Below are positions 30,000-37,402 of a stretch of DNA of 64,000 nucleotides, one piece after another (position 1 is the first letter of the stretch; each line of letters begins with the position of its first letter). Both the position numbers and the translations under genes were made by a program. Origin of the DNA: DATKHR01 sp035939575 (GTDB lineage Bacteria; Acidobacteriota; Vicinamibacteria; Vicinamibacterales; CAVVIG01); NCBI GenBank assembly GCA_035939575.1, contig DASZFS010000280.1:1-64000 (forward strand), written 5' to 3'. A model generated the notes under the pieces. That model was not told where the DNA came from and made no database searches. It worked only from the letters and a program-made list of their open reading frames with translations.

Positions 30000-31991
30000 C
30001 TACTCCTCGTCCTTGCCCGCGTCCTCGGCCTCCAACGTGTCCTCGATGATCGTGACGACCTTCTCGCGGAACTCGTCGGACGCCTCGGGAAGCATGCGAT
30101 CGATGAGCACATCGATCTGTGCCGCCATGAACAGCTCGACGGCCATCGGGATCGGATCGAGCGACCCGAAGAAGTTCCGTTGCTGCAGCAAGAACTCCGC
30201 GAGCTGCTCGGCCGTCGCCGCGCCCGAGACGACGCGCTGACGGATCTGCGCGACGTACACGCCGAGCTTGTCGCCGAAGAACACGTTGTCGGAGAACTTG
30301 GCCATCTGCTCGGCGAGCACGTCCGGATCGAGCTTGCGGATCTGCGCGATCGTGAGCGAGCCGCCGGGGCCCTCGCCCGCGGGGATCTTCGACGCCTCGG
30401 CGGTTGGACCCTTCCGCTTGCCGCCCTTCGTCTTGCGGCCCTTCTTCTTCGCGGGAGCGGCGGCCGTAGCCGGCGCCTCGGCCGGCGGCGTATTGCGAAT
30501 CTCCGTTGGTGCGGTCGAGGCCGGAGCCGGCGCGACACCCGGAGCCCCTGTGATCGCCGTCGGTGCCGGCGCAGGAGCCGGCGTGATGCGAATCGGATTG
30601 CCCTGTGCGTCGACGGGCACACGGATGACCCGCGTGGGCTGTTGCTGCTGCGTTTGTGCACGCTGCTGCGCGATGGCCGTGCCGACCGAAGACGCCTTGT
30701 CGGCGATCGTCTCGATCGCGCGAATCCACGGCGGGTCGCCGCCCTGGCTCGCGACTTCGAGGAGCTGATCGTACATGCCCCGCTGCGCCTCCATCATCCG
30801 CGTCGTCGTGTCGAGCACCATGCGCGACATCTCAGAGCTGTCGCCCTTCGCGGTCTGCATCATCTGCATCATCTGCATGGGGTTGATGATGGTGCCCCGG
30901 AGCTGCTCGGCAAGCGCCTGCACCTGCCGCTCGGCCGACGTGTTCGCCGCCGACGTGGACGCCTGAATGGCCTTCACGGCCTCCATCGCGCCCGTGTTCA
31001 TCTGCCCGATGACCTGCATGAGCATCGGCAGCATCGGATCGGCCTTGTTCACGTTCAGCTCACGGATCGCGCGATCCGTGTCTTCTTTCATCCGGCGCAT
31101 CTCTTCGCGCGTCATCGCGTCGCGGCGCTCGGCCTCGCGCTCACGCTTCTCGTCGTCGAGGCGCCGCTGCAGTGCCTCGTTCTGCGCCTTGATGGCGAGA
31201 AGCTCGGGGCTTTCGCCCCGGGGCTTGTCCGAAATCGTCGACATGAGCTTTTCGAACATCGTCATGAACTGCTGCTGGTTCTTCTCCATGCGCGCGTTCG
31301 TCTCGTCGGTCTGCCGACGCTGATCAGCACGCAGAGCTTCCATCTCACGAGCGCGCGCATCCTCGGCGATCTTGGTTTCGAGGCGCTTGATCGTTTCCTT
31401 GCTGTCGTCGGCGACCGGATAGCCGCCCCATCCGCCCATCATCGGCGCCTGCTGCCCCCACGGTGTATTCGGTACCGGCGGCACGAGCGAAAGATGCGCG
31501 GCCTGTGCAGGCGGCTTCGGCAGCGGATCGCCCGTGTTCCATGCCACGGTCTCGCGCCACGGCGTGTAGAGCAGGCCCATCTGGCTGTTGTAGTACCAGC
31601 CCGGAAGAATCTGCGTCACGGCGGTAGCATCCATCGGGACGGCGGGAGCGCCGGTGAAACCGTTCGGAGGGGCGCCAGTCGAGCCAGCCATGGGGAACTC
31701 CTGTGCATAAGGAACGTCGGGACCGAGCTTGATCATCCATGCCACTTCGCCGGTTCCGCCTGTGTCGACCACCGTGAAGTGATAGAAGCCGGGCCCGTGA
31801 TTCAGCGGGATACTCGACTGCAATTCGAGAATCTGCTTGAGCGACATCGGTTGCGTCGGGACCACCATCGTGCCGACGGTGTTGCGCGGGCCGAGATGCT
31901 TCGTCACGGTCACTGTGTGCCCCGTGTACGTGTTCAGCTTCGAGATGTCGGGCTGTGACGGGGGCAACGGGGTGACTGTCGAGACTGCCAT
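30000..31991 (-). CDS. Large coiled-coil protein, possible scaffold or virion core protein (663 aa)
   Basis: The ATG at 31991 is preferred over an upstream TTG at 32033. Order: strand-like N-terminal domain (about 20-150, GFYHFTVVDTGGTGEVAWMI), a Pro/Gly/Met linker, a long charged coiled coil (about 190-320, RLETKIAEDARAREMEALRA), a Met/Gln-rich helical region (MQMMQMMQ), an Ala/Pro linker with a KKKGRKTKGGKRKG patch (about 515-530) and a helical C-terminal domain with an acidic end. No enzymatic motif. It is the longest protein in the putative virion blocks. A scaffold, minor capsid or internal protein is a guess. Confidence 0.55.
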   Translation of the reverse strand: MAVSTVTPLPPSQPDISKLNTYTGHTVTVTKHLGPRNTVGTMVVPTQPMSLKQILELQSSIPLNHGPGFYHFTVVDTGGTGEVAWMIKLGPDVPYAQEFPMAGSTGAPPNGFTGAPAVPMDATAVTQILPGWYYNSQMGLLYTPWRETVAWNTGDPLPKPPAQAAHLSLVPPVPNTPWGQQAPMMGGWGGYPVADDSKETIKRLETKIAEDARAREMEALRADQRRQTDETNARMEKNQQQFMTMFEKLMSTISDKPRGESPELLAIKAQNEALQRRLDDEKREREAERRDAMTREEMRRMKEDTDRAIRELNVNKADPMLPMLMQVIGQMNTGAMEAVKAIQASTSAANTSAERQVQALAEQLRGTIINPMQMMQMMQTAKGDSSEMSRMVLDTTTRMMEAQRGMYDQLLEVASQGGDPPWIRAIETIADKASSVGTAIAQQRAQTQQQQPTRVIRVPVDAQGNPIRITPAPAPAPTAITGAPGVAPAPASTAPTEIRNTPPAEAPATAAAPAKKKGRKTKGGKRKGPTAEASKIPAGEGPGGSLTIAQIRKLDPDVLAEQMAKFSDNVFFGDKLGVYVAQIRQRVVSGAATAEQLAEFLLQQRNFFGSLDPIPMAVELFMAAQIDVLIDRMLPEASDEFREKVVTIIEDTLEAEDAGKDEE

Positions 31992-32038
31992 CGTGCGGAT
32001 CATGCTATGCGCAGCCAGGCTGACGTCAATCAAAATGT

Positions 32039-32052
32039 GTTAGGGTGCTAGC
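32039..32052. promoter_or_regulatory. 14-bp palindromic element in a divergent intergenic region
   Basis: GTTAGGGTGCTAGC ends one base before the ATG at 32054, the same placement as at 15115-15128. It is also 47 bases upstream of the leftward 663-aa gene. Confidence 0.55.
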
Positions 32053-32053
32053 A

Positions 32054-32449
32054 ATGGCCGACGACGTGAAGGACACTGGATGGAAGTCGATAATCCCGCA
32101 GGCCGAGGTCGTCGACACGAAAACCGGGCAAGACCTAGGCGCATACGGTGCGGTCGAGATGGTGCACGGGCTCGAAGACCGGCCGTGCTGCATGTGCAAG
32201 CACTGGGATCACGTGGATGTAAACCGCGTGATCCGTCACTTGCTCTCGAAGGGGCTCACACCACGCGAAGACGGCAAGTTCGACACGCCGATCGCGAAGG
32301 ACTTCCCCGGCCGCGTCTCGATGGTGCTCGACCCGAAGAACTTCGGGTACTGCAAGACGGACACTATCATCACCGAGATGACCGCCACATGCGACAAATG
32401 GTCGCCGACGATCTCGCTCACGGATTTTCAGCAGCGCATGAAGCGATGA
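32054..32449 (+). CDS. Hypothetical Cys-containing protein (131 aa)
   Basis: ATG chosen right after the 14-bp element. PCCMCKHWDHVDVNRVIRHL and later GYCKTDTIITEMTATCDKW provide five Cys and His, likely a zinc site. The pattern resembles phage proteins of unknown role. First gene of a short rightward operon. Confidence 0.55.
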   Translation: MADDVKDTGWKSIIPQAEVVDTKTGQDLGAYGAVEMVHGLEDRPCCMCKHWDHVDVNRVIRHLLSKGLTPREDGKFDTPIAKDFPGRVSMVLDPKNFGYCKTDTIITEMTATCDKWSPTISLTDFQQRMKR

Positions 32450-32453
32450 AGCG

Positions 32454-32870
32454 ATGATACTCGACGTCTCGCAGCTCGTTCTCTTCGGTCTGCTCTGCGC
32501 GAGCCTGCACTGGCTCATCGCTCGAAGCGAGATAGCGCGTCCGTTCTGGTCACGCGTCAACGGCATGCTGGGCAAACTGCTCGCGTGTCCGTCTTGCTCG
32601 GGCTTCTGGCTCGGCGGATTCCTGAGCGGCATCGGAGTCGTCGAACCTGTACGCATCGATCTCGTGACGCCGACCGCCGATCTCATCACACACATCATCG
32701 TCGGCGCGCTTCTCGGCGTCTTCGTCACACCGGTCGTCGAGGGGATCTTGCTCTGGGGGCTAGAACGAAGCGCCATCCGTGAAGCGGAAATAGACGAAGA
32801 CAAGACGCCGGTTCGTTCACACACAACACACGACTCCAACATCACACCTATCGAGAGGCCGCAGCAATGA
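32454..32870 (+). CDS. DUF1360-like membrane protein (138 aa)
   Basis: Three hydrophobic segments: VLFGLLCASLHWLIA, KLLACPSCSGFWLGGFLSGI and IVGALLGVFVTPVVEGILLW. The CPSCSGFW motif between helices is typical of the DUF1360-type phage membrane family. The C-terminal tail is polar. Role unknown. Confidence 0.6.
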   Translation: MILDVSQLVLFGLLCASLHWLIARSEIARPFWSRVNGMLGKLLACPSCSGFWLGGFLSGIGVVEPVRIDLVTPTADLITHIIVGALLGVFVTPVVEGILLWGLERSAIREAEIDEDKTPVRSHTTHDSNITPIERPQQ

Positions 32871-33052
32871 GACGCGTGAAGATCATGTTCTGGTTCTTCG
32901 TCGCGCGCGTGCTCGGCATCGTGACGGTGAAGACGGCTGTGTGGCGCGACGCCGCCGGCACACGAGCGGTGCGACTCATCATGGATGCGTCAGCGAAGCC
33001 ACCACCGCCAGACGGTCCACCGCCGGCCCCCGATGGCCCCGGCACCACGTGA
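32867..33052 (+). CDS. Small membrane-anchored protein overlapping the paralog array (61 aa)
   Basis: The ATG overlaps the previous stop (ATGA). An N-terminal hydrophobic segment (IMFWFFVARVLGIVTVKTAV) is followed by a Pro/Asp-rich tail (PPPPDGPPPAPDGPG). The last 74 bases lie antisense over the 3' end of the convergent paralog gene at 32979, so the tail may be read-through created when the array end moved. Confidence 0.45.
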   Translation: MRRVKIMFWFFVARVLGIVTVKTAVWRDAAGTRAVRLIMDASAKPPPPDGPPPAPDGPGTT

Positions 33053-33290
33053 CACCCTCGTCTTCGGGCTTGATCTCGAATGCCCACGAGCCGCTGGGCC
33101 ACCAAGTCACGCCACTTGCGTCTTGACGGCGTCTCAGCCAAGTATGCGCAAGCTCGTACGAGGATTCTACTAACGGGCCGTGTCCCTGGAAATGTCCCTG
33201 GAAAACGTCCGTGCGAAAACTCGCTATACGGACCGTGATCGGCGTGTTCGGCTTCGGCATCCCCTGCACGCGCGTGCTCCACTGCGCCAT
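32979..33290 (-). CDS. DEG-W/AARAL-family paralog (103 aa), distal array member
   Basis: The ATG follows the stop of the frameshifted copy (TAGATG). The C-terminal signature is PEDEGVTWCRGH then PAVDRLAVVASL. The N-terminal half is unlike other copies (FRTDVFQGHFQGHGPLVESS) and includes a strand TWWPSGSWAFEIK before the motif. It ends the leftward array. Confidence 0.65.
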   Translation of the reverse strand: MAQWSTRVQGMPKPNTPITVRIASFRTDVFQGHFQGHGPLVESSYELAHTWLRRRQDASGVTWWPSGSWAFEIKPEDEGVTWCRGHRGPAVDRLAVVASLTHP

Positions 33291-33517
33291 CTACGTCCTC
33301 ACGAGCGCGGCCTTGACCTTCAGCGCGTTGACCGCCGGACCCTCGTGACCGAGCACCCACGTCTCGCCTTCGGTCTCCGCCGTGAGCGGTAGCGGTCTCG
33401 GATAAGCGAACGCGGCGACGCCCGGACGCGCGGCGATGAAGTACGTCGCATGTCGCCAGGCAATCGTGTGGCGGACCTCGCCAGAGATGATTGCGGAGAT
33501 TAAGTCGCCGGCTTCAT
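33291..33517 (-). pseudogene. Frameshifted DEG-W/AARAL-family paralog
   Basis: The ATG at 33517 forms the usual ATGA overlap with the upstream gene, but ATG AAG CCG GCG ACT TAA stops after five codons. One base missing in the third codon restores MKPGDLISAIISGEVRH, and the same frame continues to TEGETWVLGHEGPAVNALKV and KAALVRT, then a stop at 33291. The length of 227 bases is one short of a whole codon number. Recent inactivation, programmed shifting or a sequencing error are all possible. Confidence 0.75.
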
Positions 33518-33798
33518 CCTAGCCCCACAGCGACGGCAAGCGCTCGCGCGGCTGGCGTATCCCAGCCTCGAACCCACGTCTCGCCTTCGTCTTTGCGGCG
33601 CACGACGCCACGCACACGCTGCAGTGGGAACATCGCGCCTGCATTCACGCAGTACAGACCGGCCCATCGGATGTCGCGACCACCCGACGCCTTGCGCACG
33701 TGCACAGACGCCACCGCGCGGTGGATCACCACAGTGATGTGCTCACCCTTCTCGGGAGCTTTCGGCAGAAGGCCGTGCGGCCGCTTCACGCGCTTCAT
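33514..33798 (-). CDS. DEG-W/AARAL-family paralog (94 aa)
   Basis: The N-terminus is basic (KRVKRPHGLLPKAPEKGEHI) with strand-like VVIHRAVASVHVRK. It ends RRKDEGETWVRGWDTPAARA then LAVAVGLG, close to the family consensus. ATGA overlaps at both ends. Confidence 0.7.
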   Translation of the reverse strand: MKRVKRPHGLLPKAPEKGEHITVVIHRAVASVHVRKASGGRDIRWAGLYCVNAGAMFPLQRVRGVVRRKDEGETWVRGWDTPAARALAVAVGLG

Positions 33799-34049
33799 CG
33801 CAGAGCCGCCACGACGCGCAGTCGATCGGCGTCTTCAGGTCGAGCCCACGTCGCCCCCTCGTCGACCAGCAAGCGCTCGCCGTCACCACCACCGCCCTCA
33901 CTCGTGTACCACGAGAAGTAAAGGACGTCCCCGCCGAAGTCATCTCGCGGTCTCGTCGATGTGACGCGAGCTTCAACGACCTCATAGGTTTGGCCCCTGG
34001 TGGCGACGCGCAGCACGAACACAGTCTCGTTTACGAGCGGCGCATCCAC
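33795..34049 (-). CDS. DEG-W/AARAL-family paralog (84 aa), own promoter element
   Basis: GTG start (GTGGATGCG) five bases after a 14-bp element; the same arrangement (element, AYTG, GTG-GAY) precedes the 37402 gene. Body strands VFVLRVATRGQTYEVVEARV; ending LLVDEGATWARPEDADRLRV then VAALR. The motif is degenerate after W (no RGW). It starts a sub-operon of the array. Confidence 0.65.
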   Translation of the reverse strand: MDAPLVNETVFVLRVATRGQTYEVVEARVTSTRPRDDFGGDVLYFSWYTSEGGGGDGERLLVDEGATWARPEDADRLRVVAALR

Positions 34050-34052
34050 AAT

Positions 34053-34066
34053 GCTGGCACTCTAAC
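34053..34066. promoter_or_regulatory. 14-bp palindromic element inside the array
   Basis: GTTAGAGTGCCAGC on the minus strand, overlapping the stop codon of the 34062 gene and just before the 34049 start. It makes a second entry point into the leftward array. Confidence 0.55.
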
Positions 34067-34328
34067 AGTCAATGCCGGCCGCGCGCAACTCGGCTTCGAC
34101 TTGCCCGAGCCGCGTACGTAGCATGTCGCGGAGGCCGAGCGCGATCTGCACTGACACGTCGCGGTGCTCACAAGTGAGCTTGCCTCGTCCGCCGTAGGTG
34201 CGAACGCGCGCTTCAAGCGCCCAGCGGTCCGACGCGACGAAGGTTCCGTCCGCGTTGATACCAAGCCGTGCAAGCGTTCGGTCAAATCCGCAGCCTGGAC
34301 ACGGCACCTGGACGTGCTCAGCGGCCAT
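34062..34328 (-). CDS. Zinc-binding protein within the array (88 aa)
   Basis: VPCPGCGFDRTLARLG and a later LTCEHRDVSVQIALGL suggest a four-ligand zinc site. The C-terminus is helical. Not a member of the DEG-W family, but transcribed with it. Confidence 0.55.
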   Translation of the reverse strand: MAAEHVQVPCPGCGFDRTLARLGINADGTFVASDRWALEARVRTYGGRGKLTCEHRDVSVQIALGLRDMLRTRLGQVEAELRAAGIDC

Positions 34329-34340
34329 AAGACTAGTCTA

Positions 34341-34559
34341 CTACGGCGGAGGCAGTGGTCCAACCGGCGGTTTCGGTGTGCGCTTCTCGCGCGGCGGCAC
34401 TTCGAACGCGAACACCAGACCTGCGACGAGACTTAGCATGAGCCGCAACCGGATGTCTAGCTGCCAGTGAAAGTGATCGAGCAGCATACCGCCGAGTACC
34501 GCCGTGCCAAACGAGCCGACGGTGAACGATCCGATGTTGAAGCGGGCCCGTGTCTGCAC
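34341..34559 (-). CDS. Two-helix membrane protein, holin-like (72 aa)
   Basis: Helices at about 8-28 (NIGSFTVGSFGTAVLGGMLL) and 37-54 (IRLRLMLSLVAGLVFAFEV), a short polar turn, and a basic Pro-rich tail (PPREKRTPKPPVGPLPPP). Size and topology match small holins. GTG start chosen; no lysin gene is adjacent, so holin identity is only a possibility. Confidence 0.45.
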   Translation of the reverse strand: MQTRARFNIGSFTVGSFGTAVLGGMLLDHFHWQLDIRLRLMLSLVAGLVFAFEVPPREKRTPKPPVGPLPPP

Positions 34560-34572
34560 AGCGGCAACTGTA

Positions 34573-34797
34573 TCACAACGGCGCGAGCGCGTTCGCGACC
34601 GCAAGAGCGCGTGCGGCGCGACTGCGCCATCCGCGCACCCACGTCGTGCCTTCGAACGCGCAGCGATAGACACGCGCAGGGTCTTGCGAGTCGGCTTCTC
34701 GGATCACGACGCGCGGATCACCATCCCACACGGTCTCGGCCGTGATGAACCCGCGGACGAGACTTCCGCGCGCGTTGAAGAACGTAGCGCGCTTCAC
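34573..34797 (-). CDS. DEG-W/AARAL-family paralog (74 aa)
   Basis: GTG start in a GTGA overlap. Short N-terminal part (VKRATFFNARGSLVRGFITA). C-terminal RCAFEGTTWVRGWRSRAARA then LAVANALAPL; the acidic residue before EG is replaced by Ala-Phe, otherwise canonical. Confidence 0.65.
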   Translation of the reverse strand: MKRATFFNARGSLVRGFITAETVWDGDPRVVIREADSQDPARVYRCAFEGTTWVRGWRSRAARALAVANALAPL

Positions 34798-35039
34798 GTG
34801 AGCGCCACCTTCACACGGAACGCGTTCGCGGCAGGTCCGTCCCATTCGCGGCACCACGTGATGCCTTCTTCGTCTGCGTACAAACGGAATTGCCACTTAG
34901 GATGCCCGCGTAAACTTTCCTCGTAGGCTATCCAACACGCCTGTGAATCACTCAACCAGCGCGCAAATCCTCTAACAACGTGTGCACGCGGCTTACGTTG
35001 AAAGAGCACGCGATCACCTGTCATAAGCTTGTCGATCAC
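34794..35039 (-). CDS. DEG-W/AARAL-family paralog (81 aa)
   Basis: Starts VIDKLMTGDRVLFQRKPRAH, with the TGDRV opening shared with 35278. Ends YADEEGITWCREWDGPAANA then FRVKVALT. GTGA overlap upstream. Trp-rich middle (ARWLSDSQACWIAYEE). Confidence 0.7.
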   Translation of the reverse strand: MIDKLMTGDRVLFQRKPRAHVVRGFARWLSDSQACWIAYEESLRGHPKWQFRLYADEEGITWCREWDGPAANAFRVKVALT

Positions 35040-35281
35040 GTGAGCGCCGCCTTCACGCGCAACACGCGCGCAGACTTCGTCTTCCAGCCCCACGACCAGC
35101 GCACGCCTTCGTCTTCAACACGAAGACGCTCGTTGTTCCGCGATCCGTAATCGAATACGTACCAGCCTATGAAGCGGAACACTCCTTCTGTGTCGCGTAC
35201 GGCGAATTGCTGGCCTACGTTTCCCACCGCATCTATATACGTCACACGCCGAACTTCTTCGGTCTTCGTACGCTTCTTCAC
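35036..35281 (-). CDS. DEG-W/AARAL-family paralog (81 aa)
   Basis: GTG start in a GTGA overlap. Strand-rich body (VRRVTYIDAVGNVGQQFAVR) and ending RVEDEGVRWSWGWKTKSARV then LRVKAALT. One of the pair most similar to its upstream neighbour at 35278 around GWKTK, suggesting recent tandem duplication. Confidence 0.7.
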   Translation of the reverse strand: MKKRTKTEEVRRVTYIDAVGNVGQQFAVRDTEGVFRFIGWYVFDYGSRNNERLRVEDEGVRWSWGWKTKSARVLRVKAALT

Positions 35282-35541
35282 GACGACGCTCCGAGCGCGA
35301 TCGCGACTTCGAATGCACGCGCAGTTTTCGTCTTCCATCCGCGCACCCACCACACACCCTCTTCGTCGGTGTAGATGCGCACGGTCATCTTCATACCGAC
35401 AGGTCGCACGTGCCAGCCGATATAACCACCTGTGCCGAACGGACGAACTACGACAGCGCGCACGAACTCAGGTGCATGAAACGAGTTGGCCGCTCGCAGG
35501 CGAGTCGCCAGCGCGTACAGGACGCGGTCGCCAGACTTCAG
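35278..35541 (-). CDS. DEG-W/AARAL-family paralog with probable CTG start (87 aa)
   Basis: The only start fitting the KSGDRVLYALATRLR beginning is CTG at 35541, which overlaps the upstream stop as CTGA, mirroring the ATGA/GTGA joints elsewhere. No ATG, GTG or TTG occurs at the right place. Ends YTDEEGVWWVRGWKTKTARA then FEVAIALGASS. CTG initiation is rare and makes expression level interesting. Confidence 0.6.
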   Translation of the reverse strand: MKSGDRVLYALATRLRAANSFHAPEFVRAVVVRPFGTGGYIGWHVRPVGMKMTVRIYTDEEGVWWVRGWKTKTARAFEVAIALGASS

Positions 35542-35777
35542 GCCGCCGCGAGAACGCGGGCCACGTGCCGAACACGGAACGGCTCCGGCGCTCGTCTCGT
35601 CGCGTGCAGGATCTTGAACAGGCGATCTGACGGCGGCATCGTCGCGCCGGCCTCGTACGCCTGCAGCGTCTGCCACGGAAGGCCGACGTGCACGGCGAAC
35701 TCCTGCAGGGTCATGCCCATCGACTTGCGCGTGCGCCGGATCTCCGCACCGAGCATCTTGTGGGGGTCTTCTGCCAC
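35538..35777 (-). CDS. Cro/CI-type (XRE) DNA-binding regulator (79 aa)
   Basis: Helix-turn-helix: IRRTRKSMGMTLQEFAVHVG then LPWQTLQAYEAGATMP (about 12-48). GTG start. It has its own promoter at 35787-35815 inside the array, so it can be made without the upstream members. Likely represses this or the divergent 37.5-kb control region. The neighbouring inverted repeat TTGAC...GTCAA may be its operator. Confidence 0.75.
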   Translation of the reverse strand: MAEDPHKMLGAEIRRTRKSMGMTLQEFAVHVGLPWQTLQAYEAGATMPPSDRLFKILHATRRAPEPFRVRHVARVLAAA

Positions 35778-35786
35778 GTTGGATTG

Positions 35787-35815
35787 ACGCTATGTGATGC
35801 ATGGACGTGTGTCAA
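35787..35815 (-). promoter_or_regulatory. Promoter for the XRE regulator
   Basis: Minus strand: TTGACA, 17 bases, TAGCGT, nine bases before the GTG. TTGAC arms on both strands flank the region (35784-35815), a possible autoregulatory operator. Confidence 0.55.
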
Positions 35816-36081
35816 GCCGGTTGTGTGAGCGCAGCCATCACGCGCAGCGCGTGCGCGGCTTTCGTGTCCCAGCCGGGTGCCCACGTGACTCCACGATCGA
35901 CGACACGCACGCTGCGCGCGCTGTAACGCGCGCTTCGCTTGCGCGTCCAGGTGATCGTCGTACCGTCGTCGCTGAGCACGAAGGCATAGATCACACGGGG
36001 CGTGCGCATTTCACCCACGAACTCTGTGTCGAAGTCAGTCACCGTCACAGCGACGACGGAGATTGGCATTCCACGTGTCAT
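35812..36081 (-). CDS. DEG-W/AARAL-family paralog (89 aa)
   Basis: ATG in an ATGA overlap (MTRGMPISVVAVTVTDFDTE). Ending RVVDRGVTWAPGWDTKAAHA then LRVMAALTQPA; DEG has become DRG, as in the 36338 member. Last gene before the XRE promoter. Confidence 0.65.
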   Translation of the reverse strand: MTRGMPISVVAVTVTDFDTEFVGEMRTPRVIYAFVLSDDGTTITWTRKRSARYSARSVRVVDRGVTWAPGWDTKAAHALRVMAALTQPA

Positions 36082-36341
36082 CGCCCGAGCGTCCACGCTA
36101 CCGCCATTGCACGAGCTGCCGGCGAGTCGAGCGTGCCTTCACACCAGGCGATGCCTTCGGTGCCGTCGGAGAGCGAGCACGCAACGGTGAGTCCGTCGTC
36201 GCGTTCGGTCACGGCGAAACCGTACGGGTAACGTAGCGGCTTCGAACCAGAACGAAAGCTCCACTGCACGACGTCGTCGTTCTTCGCATTTGGGATTCCC
36301 GCGAAGCGCGACATCACGCATACAGGGTCACCGTCTTTCAC
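36078..36341 (-). CDS. DEG-W/AARAL-family paralog (87 aa)
   Basis: GTG start in a GTGA overlap; KDGDPVCVMSRFAG opening matches the GD-x-V start of other members. Ending SDGTEGIAWCEGTLDSPAAR then AMAVAWTLGR. The middle (RYPYGFAVTERDDGLTVACS) reads as strands. Confidence 0.65.
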   Translation of the reverse strand: MKDGDPVCVMSRFAGIPNAKNDDVVQWSFRSGSKPLRYPYGFAVTERDDGLTVACSLSDGTEGIAWCEGTLDSPAARAMAVAWTLGR

Positions 36342-36604
36342 AACTCGCCTCGCAGCGCACACGCACTCTCGAACGCGCGACGCTCTGATTCGCGCCAGGC
36401 TGGCGCCCACGTGACGCCGCGATCTTGCATCGAGAGAAGCAAGCGGTGCGGCTGGCCTCCAAAATGCCCGATCGCTGTGATGGTGTCGCCCTTGACGCGT
36501 TTGACGTGGAAGCGATGGAGCGGCTCGCGTATGCGCTGTGGCCACGAGCCCTTCACCGCCAACGCCAACACTACCTGCACGACGATCTCCGACCCAGGTG
36601 TCAC
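36338..36604 (-). CDS. DEG-W/AARAL-family paralog (88 aa)
   Basis: GTG start; TPGSEIVVQVVLALAVKG opening. Ending MQDRGVTWAPAWRESERRAF then ESACALRGEL, the most diverged helix of the array (RRAFESA in place of AARALRV). Confidence 0.6.
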   Translation of the reverse strand: MTPGSEIVVQVVLALAVKGSWPQRIREPLHRFHVKRVKGDTITAIGHFGGQPHRLLLSMQDRGVTWAPAWRESERRAFESACALRGEL

Positions 36605-36894
36605 GGCTCGCCTCGCAGCGCCAAACTTACACGAAGAGCATTCGCGGCTGGCGAATCGAAGCTATGCCCGCGGCACCAGGTCACGCCTTCGTTGTCCGCG
36701 AGAAGATGCGCCTCGTTCGGATTGCGGCGTATAGGTCCGTCGGCAGCGACGACCACGTACACGACTTTACCTTTTTCTGTATACATGGCGATGATGTACG
36801 CACGGATGAGATTGTAGATCCGTTCGTCGTGCACGAATGCCGTTTCTTTAATCGCTAGTATGCGCTCCGGCGAGACATCGATCGCGGGCTTCAC
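36601..36894 (-). CDS. DEG-W/AARAL-family paralog (97 aa)
   Basis: GTG start in a GTGA overlap. N-terminus without the GD motif (KPAIDVSPERILAIKETAFV). Ending LADNEGVTWCRGHSFDSPAA then NALRVSLALRGEP. The D/N change before EG is tolerated. Confidence 0.65.
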   Translation of the reverse strand: MKPAIDVSPERILAIKETAFVHDERIYNLIRAYIIAMYTEKGKVVYVVVAADGPIRRNPNEAHLLADNEGVTWCRGHSFDSPAANALRVSLALRGEP

Positions 36895-37136
36895 GTCGTC
36901 AACCCTACTTTCACACGAAGCGCTCGTGCTGCTGGTGTGTACCAACCACGTGCCCATACTGATCCTTCGTCATTCGGGTGGATGAAACCGAGATTTTGAA
37001 AGTCACCTTCTTCGTACACCAACTCATCACGTAAGACTACACGTATCGCGTTCTTACCCATCTTGTACGCTTTGTAGAAGCGTGGTTTGCCATTCGATAC
37101 ACGTACGATCGTCACACGCGCGCCATCTCGAATCAT
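36891..37136 (-). CDS. DEG-W/AARAL-family paralog (81 aa)
   Basis: ATG start. Opening IRDGARVTIVRVSNGKPRFY and ending HPNDEGSVWARGWYTPAARA then LRVKVGLTT. Basic middle (KAYKMGKNAIRVVLRD). Confidence 0.65.
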   Translation of the reverse strand: MIRDGARVTIVRVSNGKPRFYKAYKMGKNAIRVVLRDELVYEEGDFQNLGFIHPNDEGSVWARGWYTPAARALRVKVGLTT

Positions 37137-37402
37137 GCTGTGAGCGCAGCCGCGACTTCGAGTGCACGTGCTGCCGGCGAATTTAGATCGTCACCGTAGC
37201 ACCACGTGATGTTCTCTTCGTCGTAGTTGAACATGTGCAAACCGCCGGTGTGGGCATACACGATCGTGAATGTACCACTACCACTCCACGTATTATGTAC
37301 TCGCGCAACACGAGCACGCGGCTGCTGCTGGAAGCGATCGAGCGCCTGCACGGCGATGACGGAGTCGCCTGGCTTGAGCGCGTCGCCTGTCGTGCCGTCC
37401 AC
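37133..37402 (-). CDS. DEG-W/AARAL-family paralog (89 aa), first gene of the leftward array
   Basis: GTG start (GTGGACGGC) just after the 14-bp element. Opening ALKPGDSVIAVQALDRFQQQ and ending YDEENITWCYGDDLNSPAAR then ALEVAAALTA. It is the promoter-proximal member, so probably the most transcribed. Confidence 0.7.
   Translation of the reverse strand: MDGTTGDALKPGDSVIAVQALDRFQQQPRARVARVHNTWSGSGTFTIVYAHTGGLHMFNYDEENITWCYGDDLNSPAARALEVAAALTA

Noticed and set aside
29283..31958. Plus-strand open frame of 891 codons
   Set aside because: Antisense to the 663-aa coiled-coil gene; composition is Arg/His/Leu shadow-like with no domain.
34341..34559. Definite holin
   Set aside because: Size and two helices fit, but no adjacent lysin and no functional evidence; kept only as holin-like.
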